DNA from: Hyaloscypha bicolor E
Taxonomy: Eukaryota; Ascomycota; Leotiomycetes; Helotiales; Hyaloscyphaceae
Direction: 5' to 3'
Length of the DNA stretch: 64,000 nt
NCBI RefSeq assembly: GCF_002865645.1
Contig: NW_020194631.1
Coordinates: 372,001 to 436,000, forward strand
Shown: positions 1 to 11,855 of the stretch, piece after piece
How the letters are laid out: the number at the start of each line of letters is the position of its first letter
Numbering within the stretch: position 1 is the first letter of the stretch
Position numbers and translations under genes: made by a program
The notes under the pieces: generated by a model
Seen by the model: only the letters and a program-made list of their open reading frames with translations
The model's database searches: none
Told to the model about the DNA's origin: nothing

Positions 1-1755
1 TCGAGGGCGCGGGCCATGTGCAGATGTTTAGGGGGAAGGGGGGAGAGAAGGATTATTGGGGTTTTATCGAGAAGATTTGGGGGTTGGGGGTTGGGTTTAA
101 GTGATGCTGAGTCCAAGTGGAATGAAGCCAGTTACAAGCTTCTAGATCTTAAAGTGGCTGATTTGATTGGAATTGCTTTCAACTATCAGGAGATTGCAGT
201 ATAATTTCTTGCTTCTTCATTCTTCCCGGAACCGTCAAGCCGCCTTCCCAGTGGAAAGAACAGCCACGTTCAGCCCCAGGAATCAAATTGAAGAGGCAAT
301 AAGACCAAGGAGTTCTCCTTCAAGATCACGCTATATACAGAGCAAGAAATTAAACATATATCTGCATTCACCACCCCCTCATCTGAACTTTGGTCTACCG
401 ACCTCTCAACTTACGCATAAACGAGTCCAGTCTCCGTTCATCTTCCATTCTTCAGCATCATTCATTTCCAAAATCTCAGCAGACTCCCAAATGACCTTCC
501 ACAAGATCTTCCTTCTCCTGTTCTCCCTCGGCGTTATGGTTGCAACACATAACAGCACAAATTTCATCCTCATCGCCGCCGATTCTAATCTTGAAGCCCG
601 TCGGCTCAGAGACCATTACCAAAATCCATACCCATAAAGTAAGTATAACAATAATCTTCAAGTACAAGGGGAGCCAGTATAGGTGGGGCAGTACAAAGTT
701 AAATTGTAGTTATGGCGGCCACGCAACTGATCAGCCTTGGTATCAGCTTGCGGGGTATTTCGAGTTTATTTGTTAGGAGGGATTTGAGCCAGGGGAATGG
801 CGGCTTGCGAGGGAATGAAGTGTAGAGGCAGGAAGATCACTTGAGCTTTTTCCACATCCATGTGCTTTTTTTTTTGCAGGACTTGGTGCTCTCTTTGGGA
901 GCGCGGTCTCGTGGCTCGGATTTATTTGTAGCTGTGATTTACCTGCGAAGATTTTGCGTTGGGCTGAAGATGGCTGGTTTTTCCATGTAAAAGACCTTGA
1001 GGTTCGAGAACAGTAGGGAGAAACGAGATTCCATGCGCAACTCGCCTTCTTTTGAAATGGTTTCAAATCTACAATTTGCATCATAAGGGCAATACTATTT
1101 GATTATCCATTTAATGATCTAAGCTGGAGCAAGTCTTATCATAGATCCCCAGGTTAAATTTTGACTCGCTTCCTTGAACCTATGGAGATTTGGAGGTCCA
1201 ATTATTTCAATGGTTGCAAGCAAATCCGATCATTTTCTAAAGAATATACAAGACCTTGACACCTATGATAAGATTTTGGATATAAGATGAAGACTCAGTG
1301 CATGTTCCGGTAGTCCCGAATTTTGAAGTTAGTGTTGGTATATTTATGTATCAGGGTCCAATTGGGAAGGAACAGAGGCGTTCAAGCAAGGGCGAGGCGG
1401 TTTACCAGTAAAATCCAGGAAACACACACTTCTCCTTCCCCTTTCCATGCCACTTTTGTGATAGAGATCATTTCTTCCGGAGGAAGAGTCCATCATGACC
1501 CCCACATGCCCCCACATCCCACGTGAGTTCGTGCCATCCCCGCAAGCAAACGCGTCGACTTGCCAAGTTTGCCTTCACGCGTTACATTCACAATTTTTGT
1601 TTGACTGCCAGCATGCAGGTGAATCAGTATCCATAGTCAATCGCGTCTCCTGGCCCTCTTTCCTTCCATAAAGACTTCTGTTTCTCAGATGGTCTCAAAC
1701 TTTCTGCTAGATTTATCGAAATTTGCTCCTCACGCGTCAACAACAATCCGTCAGG
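1..1755. other. Intergenic, no supported gene
   Basis: Several short open frames exist on both strands, but none shows a recognisable domain, splice structure or protein-like composition. The last ~150 bases are the 5' flank of the HD-domain gene. I see nothing else I can support. Confidence 0.6.
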
Positions 1756-2612
1756 ATGGCTGAGCCAAAGAACCTGATCGCCAAAGTCAGCAAGTACGTC
1801 GAGGAGTACATGTCACACTATGATGGGTCCCACGATTTCTGCCACATTAAGAGAGTTCTGGGTCTCTCCCATCAGATCTACGACGAGCTCACTTCGCCCT
1901 CAAACAAGCCCTCTTCCTCTGACTCGTCGGCTTCTGCTCAACCTCTCGATCCTTTGATCATTACCCTGTCTGCTCTGCTTCACGAGTAAGTAGTAGCAAT
2001 TTGTATCCCAGTCCTGGAACATGCTGTTCGTAACGGTTGACCTCCATCCCCAGTGTCGGCGACAAGAAGTATCTCCGAGACGACGAAGACCACGAGACTC
2101 TAGCCCACAACGTCCTCATGAAGTGCGGTGCCTCTCCAGCACTCGCGCAGAAAGTCCAAGTCATCTGCCTCGGCGTCTCCTATAGTTCCGAAATCAAGGA
2201 CATCCAATACGTGCAAGGCTTGATCGCGAGATGTCCAGAGCTGGCTGGTAAGGCTTCTTCTTGGACATGACACCTTTGAACTCCCAACACTCTTACTTTT
2301 CAGGGAAATTTTGTCGTGCTAATTGATTGTTCAGTGGTTCAAGATGCCGATCGTCTCGACGCCCTCGGTGCCGTTGGCGTAGGACGAGTATTCACCTTCG
2401 GCGGAGCGAAGGCAGAGCGCAACATGGAGGAATCCATGGCGGTGCTGGAGAAGAAGTTGCTCAAGTTGCAGGGAATGATGAAGACGGGCCCAGGCAAGAG
2501 AATGGCCATGGAGAAGACCGAGAAGCTGAGGATATTTCGGGCATGGTGGGACGAGGAATGCCGTGCGGAGCAGTTTGGTGCTTCAGTTCTGGATGCCGCA
2601 ACGGATGAATAG
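1756..2612 (+). CDS. HD-domain metal-dependent phosphohydrolase
   Basis: Predicted 233-aa protein from three exons (1756-1985, 2054-2247, 2335-2612; introns 68 and 87 nt). It belongs to the small cytosolic HD hydrolases, whose members cleave phosphate esters of nucleotides or related small molecules; the substrate here cannot be read from sequence. Visible metal-site motifs are the early histidines in GSHDFCHIKRV (H26, H30), the HD pair in LLHDVGDKKY (H76-D77, created exactly across the first splice junction) and the distal aspartate in QDADRLDALGA (D145). The second splice rebuilds VVQDADRLD in frame, which fixes the junctions. The ATG at 1756 is chosen because it gives the usual short N-terminus before the first helix. 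Length fits the family. The neighbouring FAD oxidoreductase lies on the other strand, downstream. Confidence 0.9.
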
Positions 2613-3274
2613 CGAAAGTTCGTAAGATAAGATAGACAGGTTGGATTTGGTGTCTTTTCTGGAACTTTTGGAGATTTGGGCCTGGCGCCAGTTTGCTGAG
2701 ATACCCCTAGACTTTAATACATAAGCGTTGGCTTCTGGAGCAGGCTCCTTCCATCCTTTTCGATAATCCTTCTTCTGAAACCGATATATAACACTGGATC
2801 CTTAAAGTCATTTCTCAAGATCTCCGTGGTTGCTCGTGTACGTTTCCCAAGTAGATTATCTGCTTGGACGGAGTTCAAGTGCTCTCCGCTCTCCGCTCTC
2901 AAGGTGACATAGCGAAGCCTCGACCCGTCTTGAAACCGTGTGTGCGGTACCTTGCCATTTCTACGAGGTAAAAGTGTTTAGGAATGTCTATCCACTGTTT
3001 CCTTTTGAATAATAGTACCCCGAGGTGGAAACAAGCCCTTAATTGATGCTGGAGAACGAAAAGCAAAATATAGAACCTCCCACTTCAAAAACTTCTGCCA
3101 AGCCCACGCGTTCAAGAAAAAGCCATGTTCTGTAGTGATCACTCCCAGCTGAGCCCAGATCATCAATCATCTACTCATTCTTCCTCACGACACCCATCAC
3201 TGCTCCCATTGGGCCCAACTCTAGAAATCTATGACTGCCTTTCACAACATCTAACTTCCCTTGAATAGCGCCCA
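2613..3274. other. Convergent intergenic region
   Basis: Shared 3' flank of the HD gene (plus strand) and the FAD oxidoreductase (minus strand). Only short meaningless open frames are present. I see no RNA gene or repeat. Confidence 0.6.
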
Positions 3275-5256
3275 TTACGCACCCGTATTAGGAAGCACCA
3301 ACTGTGGGCCCTTGCTAAAGACGTTGTTGGGATCGTATTTCTTCTTCAGCTTTTGCAGCTGGGCGAAGTTGTCGCCAAAGACCTGTGTGCCTCCAACGCC
3401 AATACCTGAAGAGATTAGTGGCAGTATCGACAACCAGCCTGCTCAGCAGGTGGAGGAGCTTACCGTCATAGTTGAAGTATTCACCTACGCCTGTCCATCG
3501 AGTCAGAATCTTCGAATTTTTATTTGTGAAACTCTACACCCAAGAAAATGGAGGGAGAAAACCAAGGGGTCTCAGGGTAGCAATATTGACATTTACCATC
3601 TGCTACAACTCCGCCTATCCTTGCTGTCATCCTGGATTTCTCAAACTCCTGACGGGACTTGGAGCTCATATCCTGGGTCCACTGTCGAATCTCTTTGTCG
3701 TGATCTGCTTGGGTCCAGCTGGCCAGCGAATTAGCACCATAAGATTCAAATGGGGTGTGAGGGAGCTGAAGCTTCAGGGCTTCGAGGCCGCCTTGTTCCC
3801 AAGACACCAGGCTAAAGGAACACGCCGACTACTGGAATAGCTCCTGGGCTCCCAGCTCTCCCAGAAAAACATAGCAAGTTAATATGAGACCTTACCCCAT
3901 GATCCACAGCAGATTTCCGTATGCGCCTCGATTTGCAAATGCCGTACAGTCCTGAGAAAAGCTGAATAACTTCCAGAAAGGAAGGAATTCGAAGACCATA
4001 ATCGACATGGAGGCATCTGGAATCTTTTGGATGAGATTGCGAAGGTCTTCGAGGCACGTCTTGGCGAACTTCAGATCAAGAGGAGAAATGAATGCTGAGC
4101 CTTTCATGGATCTTCGGGGCCCGGCCTTCAGATCTTCATTCAACAGAGTATTCATCGTCCAATAAAGCCGATTCCCAGTAAAATTCTCATGTAATTTGAG
4201 GCCAATCAAACCGCTGAACAGATCCGTCGCAAGTGGCTCTGGTCCATTGTAGAAGACAGCAGCTATGATGCAGAAAGTATTTGCAGATAATGCCTTAAAG
4301 CCCCAAATCAAGGCGCTTTTTGGGTCCGATTTCTACAGGGAGTCGGTTAGATCCTCGTTCCGACGCAGATGAAAGGCAGAACAAAGCATTGGTGAACCTC
4401 CATACATACCTCGAGGAAGCGGTTTGCAAACTCAACCACTTTATCAATTTCACCGATGTCGATGGCCAATGTCCCTCCCCAGACTGGGCGATTCATTTCA
4501 TGAGCCCGAAAGGTAAAGGAGAGAATAACACCAAATGAGGCGCCAGCTCCTCTGACAGCCCAGAAGAGCTTAGGTTCTCGATGTCTTGATGCAATGACAA
4601 TGTTCCCATCAGCAAGTACCATCTGCACTTCCAGGAGATTGTCAATGACTAGGCCATGTTCTCCAACCAAATACCCGTATCCACCGCCCCTAGGTAGCGG
4701 GGGAGTTAGCAATTGCTAGATTGATATTGTTTCGGGGAATGAAATTGTTCCAATACTTACAGGGTCAAGCCTCCGACACCGGTCGTATTGACCGTGCCTC
4801 CCACCACTGCAAGCTCATGTTCTGCAGCAGCCTTGTCAACATCTGCCCAGAGAGCGCCACCTTCCGCAACAACAATTTTTGCCTTTGGGTCAACAGATAC
4901 CTTTCGAAGTTTGGACATGTCGATGCAGATTCCGCCTTCTGTTGACGAGGATCCACTTGTAGAATGACCTCCACCGCGAACAGCTATCTCGATTCTGTTA
5001 CTCGTTGCAAGTTTTATCACGTTGGAGACGTCTTCAGCACAGACTGGGAAGACTATGATTGCCTAGTTGAGATTAGAATCATGTACAATGAGGCAGCTTT
5101 CACTCTTACAGCTCGTTTCTCTGCTGCTGAGGACCATCGCGCGATGCTCTCTTGGTATTCTTCTGACTTTGAGGTGATGACCGTGGCTCCATGTGAAAAT
5201 TCCTTTCTCAGAGTATTGGCCAACGACTCAATTTTGGTGTCTGTGATGTTTGCCAT
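3275..5256 (-). CDS. FAD-linked oxidoreductase, berberine-bridge-enzyme type
   Basis: Seven exons on the minus strand: 5256-5110, 5062-4761, 4689-4410, 4332-3896, 3811-3597, 3490-3464 and 3405-3275, giving 512 aa, the usual length for fungal BBE-like proteins. The PCMH-type FAD fold is clear: AIAVRGGGHS carries the flavin-linking histidine (H82 by my count), followed by GICIDMSKL, AEGGALWADVD, GGTVNTTGVGGLTLGGGYG and WAVRGAGASFGVI. The C-terminal berberine-like cap ends in VGEYFNYDG...FGDNFAQLQKLKKKYDPNNVF. The second covalent cysteine of bicovalent flavoproteins is not seen near GGGYGYLVGEHG, so attachment is probably by His only. No signal peptide is visible, so it is probably cytosolic. 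Substrate unknown. Such enzymes often serve in secondary metabolism, but no cluster partners are nearby. Exon 6 is only 27 nt. Confidence 0.9.
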
Positions 5257-6138
5257 TTTGAAGCAGGTGTGCCTGGGGTGGCCAATGTACCAAGTCGGGA
5301 AGTGTGAAGATCAATTGCATGAGCAAGGCGCCAGACAGGGACTCCGAAAATTCTGTCCTCAACTCGAATAGTGTGGCGCAGGTGATGCAAGGAAGTGATG
5401 TTGTAAGAGAAAGTTGGGGAATTTGTTGAGTGGTGTTGTAGCACGGGAACCACCCTGGGGGAAGGAAGGAAAGAAGGAAGGAAGGAGTGCTGGGCAGCTC
5501 AAACTGCAGTCTTGCAGGCACTACCATCCGCCTGACTGAAAATTAATAGCGGCAAGAACTGGGATTTGGTGAACAACAAAATGATTTTTCATTTTGACAA
5601 AGGCATATGCCCTGTAACATCTCTGCTTCCAAGAGTCATGAAAACCTAGTCCCTATTGAGCAGCGATGAACAAGCTTTTCGACATCGAGGTATCAGTTTT
5701 GCAAAATCAACTTCTTCAGGTAATCTTATATTTGGTACAATCAGTCACGTAGTTCTCTGTGGTGTGTTATTGGAAGATCCTGGATAATTGCTGAGGGTAG
5801 TCACCATTCTTCCGCCGTCTTCTCTTCCAAGCCCGGGGCTCAGCGTTCACCAATTGCCTAGCCAGAAAGAAGTATAGTCCATGCCTATCCCCCTAAGACT
5901 CGATGTCTACCATCTTTTGAGAGGAGAAAAGTGTTATGGAACACCAAGTTGTGCAAATCATGCAGGTGTAACAACGAGGGGCGCACGACTCTGAATTTGT
6001 TGCAAGTGTCACTGATGTGTGCAACAGCCACCCCAAGAAAGGAAAATACCTGTGATTGTTACAATGCCTTGTACATCCTATCTTTCCAAGGAGAGAATTG
6101 CTCTCCTAGTCTCACAATACCCGATCTCCCATTACTTT
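5257..6138. other. Gene-poor stretch
   Basis: 5' flank of the FAD oxidoreductase. A short GGAA/GAAG-rich run lies near 5460-5487. Otherwise I see no coding signal on either strand. Confidence 0.55.
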
Positions 6139-7535
6139 TCAAGCCGAACCCGCGATAGAGTCTCCGTCAATACTGTACGTACCTCTTGAGAATCCGGCTC
6201 TCTGTCCAGATTCGAGCTTCCTCCTCTCCTCGCCCATATCATCTACCATTTCAGGCACACTTCTAGCATAGCTTCTGTATCCGTTCTCACCATCCACAGG
6301 AACCAAAATTATCATCCATACCCCCGACTTGATCATCCAACCCAAGTAACGGGGCACAACGAGTGCATCGAGGCTTGACTTCGGCCGCACTACGGCCACT
6401 TTCACATGGCTGAGACACTTTGGGTAGCCACAGCACTTTTGAATTGACAGAAGCCCCATCCTTGAAGGCCTGTTCGAGTGCTGAAATAGTTTGCGACGGA
6501 CCGCCGATCTTGGTGAAGAGATGTGTACGTAGCAATCCTGGGAGCCGGAGAGACGGAGATGAGAAGATGATCTGCAGTGAAGGGTAGATTCTGACTAAAA
6601 GATACTGTGTCCTACTGTCAGTTGACCTAGAGGGAGTTGACCCAGAAAACAGCCAAGGGTATACGCCAGGAGCACGAGAGACTTACGTATACGCCTGGAA
6701 GGCGAGGAATTTTCCCATTGCTAAGACGATTACTAAGATGTAGTTGGGAAAGATTGAGACTCTCGGTTTCGTTCCTGTCAATCACTCTTTTGGTCTGCCC
6801 CCGGTTTTCCCGCTGGGAGGAACATTCGACTTCATCGAACCGGCATCTGAATCATCTGCTCCCCGACTATTCCTATCGACGATGTCCGATTCGTCCTGAC
6901 TAAACATTATGCTCAGCTCCTGCAATTAATGAGGTTGGGAAGTACCTTCAGACGCAAATGTGATCGGATTGTCGTGCATAGATGGATCGGTCAAGCAGAA
7001 AACTTCGGTCAGATTTCCAACAAAATCTCGGATGACGGGAATGGCTCTGCCAGTGATGGCTTGCTCTATATACTGGCTGACCACTCCAACCACTGTATCC
7101 GTGATGAAGACAGGAAACGCTTCCGTACAGAGCTGTAAAAGCTACCTGCCGCATAATCTTCGAATCAGACATCCAAGGAGTCCGCTTGACGTCGAGAGAA
7201 TTTGCAATAATATGTGTGAGATGGCTATCGCACCTGTCTTGCAACAGCGTTCGCATACTCGATCGCTTTGACTGCTTTCCTCATCTCTAGATATCTAACC
7301 AATGCGGGCATTAAGTGTGAGCTGTAGCGATTGAAGAACGAGCAGAACCTGCTAAAGAAGATGTGATCTCCAAGGATGAAATGGAGATGCTCCTCGGAGA
7401 ACAATCGACTCATTATATCCTCGGGTTTAACGTGATTTGCTTGTTGTTCTGGCGGCTGAAGATCATAAAAGAAGAATCTGCTGGGTTGTGATCTTGAGTT
7501 GACCGGGCCTCCATTCGTAAACTGTCATCGTCCAT
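6139..7535 (-). pseudogene. Broken RGS-LOV (BcLOV4-like) photoreceptor lacking the LOV core
   Basis: Reading the minus strand piecewise gives an ordered series of segments that resemble fungal RGS-LOV proteins. 7535-7234 has an N-terminus and the RGS-type helices (MSRLFSEEHLHFILGDH, ALVRYLEMRKAVKAIEYAN). About 7137-6946 has AFPVFITDTVVGVVSQYI through TDPSMHDNPITFASE, the entry to a LOV domain. About 6919-6690 has the post-LOV linker (ELSIMFSQDESDIVDRNSRG ... NGKIPRLPGVY). 6596-6139 has the C-terminal region (VRIYPSLQIIFSSPSLRLPG, TKIGGPSQTISALEQAFKDG). The flavin core with its photoactive cysteine (GRNCRFLQ-type motif) is absent: only 26 nt separate FASE from the linker. Other lesions are a frameshift near 7468 and an extra base in the C5 run at 6321-6325. 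The family assignment is from memory of BcLOV4-like proteins and needs a search. Confidence 0.7.
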
Positions 7536-9077
7536 GCTGACGGAAAAGCAAAGAGGTGTGGAGATCTATTGCAGGAATGGTGAGAAGAGATAATTGATGG
7601 GACTGCATTGTAGGACTGCTTTGAACTAGTGTTGGACGCCATTTTAAGGAAGGGCAACTATGTTTCGATTGAGAGCATAACTCTTACTAGACTGTAAGAT
7701 ATGGGGGCGAGGGCACTGGGGTGGCCGTATACATAGCAGAACACAGCAAAATGCTGCAATCGAACCTGCATTGCGTGCCATGGAGGTGACTGAGATCAAT
7801 ATAGGCCGTTAAATCAAGGATACGATGGTGTAACATGACAGGAACTGGAAGAACACTTGTGGACATCCATCCATACCGACCCGTCGGATCTTCCCCGTGG
7901 GCCCAAGGAGGAAGGGATCACTGAGCCACGAGCGTCCAGAGCTGTATCCACGTGACCCGTTAGTTGTTCAAGCGCCTGTTTCCAGAGGGATAATTCAAGG
8001 ATATCTGCAGTTTAGCGGCGGGGCAGGTGAAGCACGGACTCGGAAAAGGCCCTTGAAGTTCCTCGAGAGCATCGATGTAATATGTCTGGAACTCGATCGA
8101 TGCTGGAGCCACCGTCACACCAACCCGGATCGGACTTACAGGGTGTTCCCTGTGACACGTGCATGCAGTATGGAGTTGTGCCTTGCAGTGCCGCCCCTGC
8201 GAGCTTCGGCTCGGCAATTGTCTGAATATCATTTTTTGCTTTTCTTGGATGCCGAGGAGCTTTCTCATCGGTTGTTGCCTTCACCCAGACGCTGCCCTAC
8301 CATCGTCTGGTACGAGATCCAAAAAGCAAGATTCGCCGTGAGGTGCAGAAAACAATGTTCGATATCAGGTTTTCTGGAAGCCGGGGTACGGTACGATTTG
8401 TAGCTCCAAGCAAGGGGACCGTGCCCAAACGGGGGCTCCCAGTTGCTCTGAGCGGTGGCCGAGATACCGTAGCGGGAGAGAGGTCGGGGAAGAGTGATAA
8501 CGTTTTTTGGCAGAAGAATTTTCGTGACCTATGAAGATCCCTCATGGAGGAGTGTGACTGAGAATGCAACTAGGCCATGATTGAGGTTTAAAGAAGAACA
8601 CCGTACGAATGAAGTGGAGGAAACCATTGGCACTTGAACCTGGGACGTACGTGATACTCTCAGGCCTCATCTACTTGCTAACTCTAGACTTTCGGAGTTT
8701 GTACTTGGGCTTGAACCCCTGTTTTATATTCTATATTCATTAACATAGTCAAGATCTAATGCAGCATATATGGAAAGCATGAAAGTGTGCCCTGCACGCT
8801 CTCGTGGCATCTGCAACAAACGTCCTTGCTTATTTGTAAACAGCGTGGAGAAAGGGGTAGAAATCTCGATGATAAAGAAAGCTCCCTGTTGCTATTAAGA
8901 AGAAACCTTGCTCTGTTCAAAGGTGAAGTTTCCCCTGCAGGGACTTTGACTTCCCCTTGGTGATTCACTCAGAGCTTCTCAAAGGAATACATCTGGAGAG
9001 GATCCGTAGCTCTCATTGCACCTCATATTTATCACACTGGCTGATAAAATTAAACCCAAGTCTAAAACCAAAAGAGC
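7536..9077. other. Gene-poor stretch with unassigned protein-like fragments
   Basis: Overlapping minus-strand frames at 7960-8290 (for example TVAPASIEFQTYYIDALEEL) look like decayed coding sequence, but I cannot name a family. They are interrupted and change frame. A plus-strand frame at 7897-8403 is probably the antisense shadow of the same stretch. Nothing else is supported. Confidence 0.35.
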
Positions 9078-9686
9078 ATGGCAGAAATTATTCATTTCAC
9101 AGGAGACGATTCAGCCGATGATACTTGGGAGGTTGGAGATGGCGTCGGACAATCTATGATCCGCGCCGAAGCCATAGCGTCCAAAACAAACCGTGCAAAC
9201 ATCATCCTTGGCAACTTGGGACGACGACCTGAAAACACACTCTGACGCTCTCAGGATTTCCTGTGCAGAGCGCCCCATACAACTCTGCCGATCTAGATTT
9301 TCGTTTCCGAGACTATTATGTCGTTGTAGAACCTATTGACTGGAGTAAGGCGAAAACATTCCGCAAATGGGAATACGATCCGTAAGTAATTTCAAATCTA
9401 ATATTCCCTTGGGTGCTTGCGTATTGAGGGAGAATCATGATGCACAGCTTAAAGGCTCCAAGACCGTGTTTCGAATACCAAGCATCAAACTCTGCTTTAC
9501 TCTTATGGCCAACTACTGATCTTTCCTGTTTAGAAGCACCATCGCACGTGATGTTCTGTCCTCCATTGGCTCCCCTTTGGCCGACAGTGGCTTGAATCAC
9601 CATTTGCAGCCCTTGCTAAAGAATTTCTCACATGTGGACGAGAACTTGGATCTGGCTGCAATTCGCTGGGACTTGGTTGGTGCTTG
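9078..9686 (+). pseudogene. Broken or mis-spliced unknown gene
   Basis: An ATG at 9078 opens a 55-codon frame (MAEIIHFTGDDSADDTWEVG...) that stops at 9243. Coding resumes at once in another frame (LTLSGFPVQSAPYNSADLDF, FRDYYVVVEPIDWSKAKTF) up to a good donor GATCC|GTAAGT near 9382. There is no GT or GC donor between the two parts, so a frameshift near 9240 is the simplest explanation. After an acceptor near 9531, a third segment (STIARDVLSSIGSPLADSGL ... NLDLAAIRWDLVGA) ends at 9684-9686. Its composition is protein-like, but I do not recognise the family. It may be a decayed gene or one with a local sequence error. It ends about 40 bp before the AT-hook gene. Confidence 0.4.
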
Positions 9687-9726
9687 AGGATAGACACTTG
9701 TGTGTCGACCTCTCAATAAGCCAACA

Positions 9727-11210
9727 ATGCCACCTGTCTCAGAGGAGCACCATGACGCACATAATCTACCCGTTCGCTCGCCTCTGAAGCCTACTCGAGG
9801 TGGTATAGTCCCGGGAGGATTTGGGGCAACTAGCCGAACGTCCAGCACTCTTTCTAGCACGAGTCTTGGCTACCATCTACCTGATACTGGGTTCTTCAAG
9901 CGGTCATTCGACCCAACCCCGCGTAATGGCCAGAGCAGCCTCAATGGAGGTTGGGGGACTCCTGGCCAGCAATTCGATTCAAGGCCGCAGGTGCAACGGC
10001 CTATGTTGTCTGGCGGTCTCGTGCCAACCCGACTTTGGCACCCCCCTATACCTATGAACGCATCGCCCTCTGCTTCTGGTGGCTTTGGGCTGGATGGGCA
10101 GGGCAGTTCGTCATACCGCGACCCAGGCACTCCCCAACACGCCAAGACTCATGTGCAACAAGCGAATTCTTCCGTTTCTGTTGTTCTGAATCCAGTCACG
10201 CCAGCTACTTTTTATGGTCAAAATGAAGTCTCTGGATCGGGTTCACGAAGCTTGGTCCAGAGCAGATCCGGGTCCGATGCCCCAAGTCCTGCATCATCCT
10301 CTGCTCTACGACGTGGCCGACCGCCCAAAACGCCTAGCTTTGTTATAGAAATCCCTAGTCTAACTCCAAAGAAACGAGGACGACCTTTTGCAAGCCAGCA
10401 AAAGACTCCCTCCACAGATCCAAATTACAAGAAAAGGGGCCGTCCGTTTGCAACGGCAGAATCTGCTGCTAAAGCTGCTGCCAAAGCTGCTGCAGCTGGA
10501 TCAGACTCGGCAGATGGCACTACCAAGAAACGGGGCCGGCCTTTCAAAGTTCGAACGCAGCTTGATATACCAGTCCCCGAGCCGGTGTTCATACCATTTA
10601 TCTGCGAGTGGAAGGGTTGTCCCGCTGAGTTGCACAACTTGGAGACTCTCGTGGCCCATGTTTTCAACGTCCACAACAAGAAACAAACCTCTGGTAGTCG
10701 TCTTTGTCTTTGGGGAAAATGTGGGGTGAAGCATGGGCCTTCAGATGAAACTACAAAATCACAGAATCATGATGAGCCGAATGAATTCAAGACTCAGGCG
10801 GAGTGGAAGGACCACATCGATCAGCGACATCTGATCCCTTTTGCTTGGCATATGGGTGATGGCCCAAAGGGCACGTCTTTGTGTATGTTCTAAGTCTTTG
10901 GATACCTTTGAAGGAACAGATTTGTACTGACTGACAAATTTTAGCTATCAAGCCAGACCCTGGTCCGGCTCCTTGGTTGATGGACAAGGATGGTCGGCAA
11001 GTCACCCCTTCGGTCCAAAGCCAACCGATCGAGGAAGGTCGAGCAAAAGAAAACAATGCGAGAAGATTCATACGAAAGATCGATGGTATCTACTGGACTT
11101 ACGAACGCATCAAATCACCCGAAGAATATATGAAAGTCCAAGTCCCTCAAACCGGCAATACCAGCGACGGCGATGACGAAGATGATGCCCGTATGGACGA
11201 ATATCCCTGA
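9727..11210 (+). CDS. AT-hook / C2H2 zinc-finger nuclear protein
   Basis: Two exons (9727-10882, 10945-11210; 62-nt intron) encode 473 aa. The N-terminal half is disordered and rich in Ser/Gly/Pro. Then come four AT-hook cores between about residues 196 and 275: RRGRPPK followed by three near-identical KKRGRPF units, a minor-groove DNA-binding arrangement. Two C2H2-like fingers follow: CEWKGCPAELHNLETLVAHVFNVH (split here as CEWKGC ... HVFNVH, about residues 291-316) and CLWGKC ... WKDHIDQRH (about 327-366). The C-terminal exon (IKPDPGPAPWLMD ... acidic tail DDEDDARMDEYP) is conserved-looking but unnamed. A nuclear, chromatin or transcription role is inferred. The ATG at 9727 is used because the frame upstream lacks another ATG. 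Confidence 0.85.
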
Positions 11211-11855
11211 GCATTTGCTTGGAGGCAGACTTTGTATTACATGGGTTATGGCGTTTGGAGAATAGGATCGTTTGGGAAGAAGACTGCATCGGGCATGGCG
11301 TGGGAGGTTGATTCTGATTGTGCTTTACGTCACTAAGCCGTGAAACTTGAGCATATGCCTCAGGAAATAGACCGAGTGAAGGATCTATTACAAAGCCTGC
11401 AAGAATTGATGTTGCTGTTTAATGAATTGCCACTTGTGGAGAGGCTACAACTCCAGGCTGCAGGGTCCTATACTCTGCAATCCTGTGCCTCCATCATCTG
11501 CGAACTTTACGCTTATGCATCTCTATGTCTAGAATCCTCTGTGTGTTGAAAGAAGGATAAATAGAGCATACTATGCGATAATGATTTATCCACATTTATA
11601 AATTGGAAGTCATAGGGGCGGCGAAGTTTATATGAGCATCGGGTGGGCGAGGCTTGACGAGGCTCGGTCCTCGCCAGCAGCTTTTGTCCGAGCTCTGCTG
11701 TGTCAGCGGATCAATCCAACCCTTCTCCAACCTCCTCAAATGCATCCATCAACTTCCGGCTCCTCGGGAGTCACTACTTGTACATATTTCCATTAATGTC
11801 ACATTAATCTGGATCTAGGCCGTTTTCCAACACGGTCCTTCCTCCGGCCTGCACA
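11211..11855. other. Intergenic, 5' region of the transporter gene
   Basis: A 69-codon plus-strand frame at 11340-11549 has no supporting features. No repeat or RNA gene is evident. Confidence 0.5.

Noticed and set aside
8610..8725. tRNA-like T-arms (GGTTCAAG and GGGTTCAAGCCC on the minus strand)
   Set aside because: I could not build a matching acceptor stem, D-arm or anticodon arm around either.
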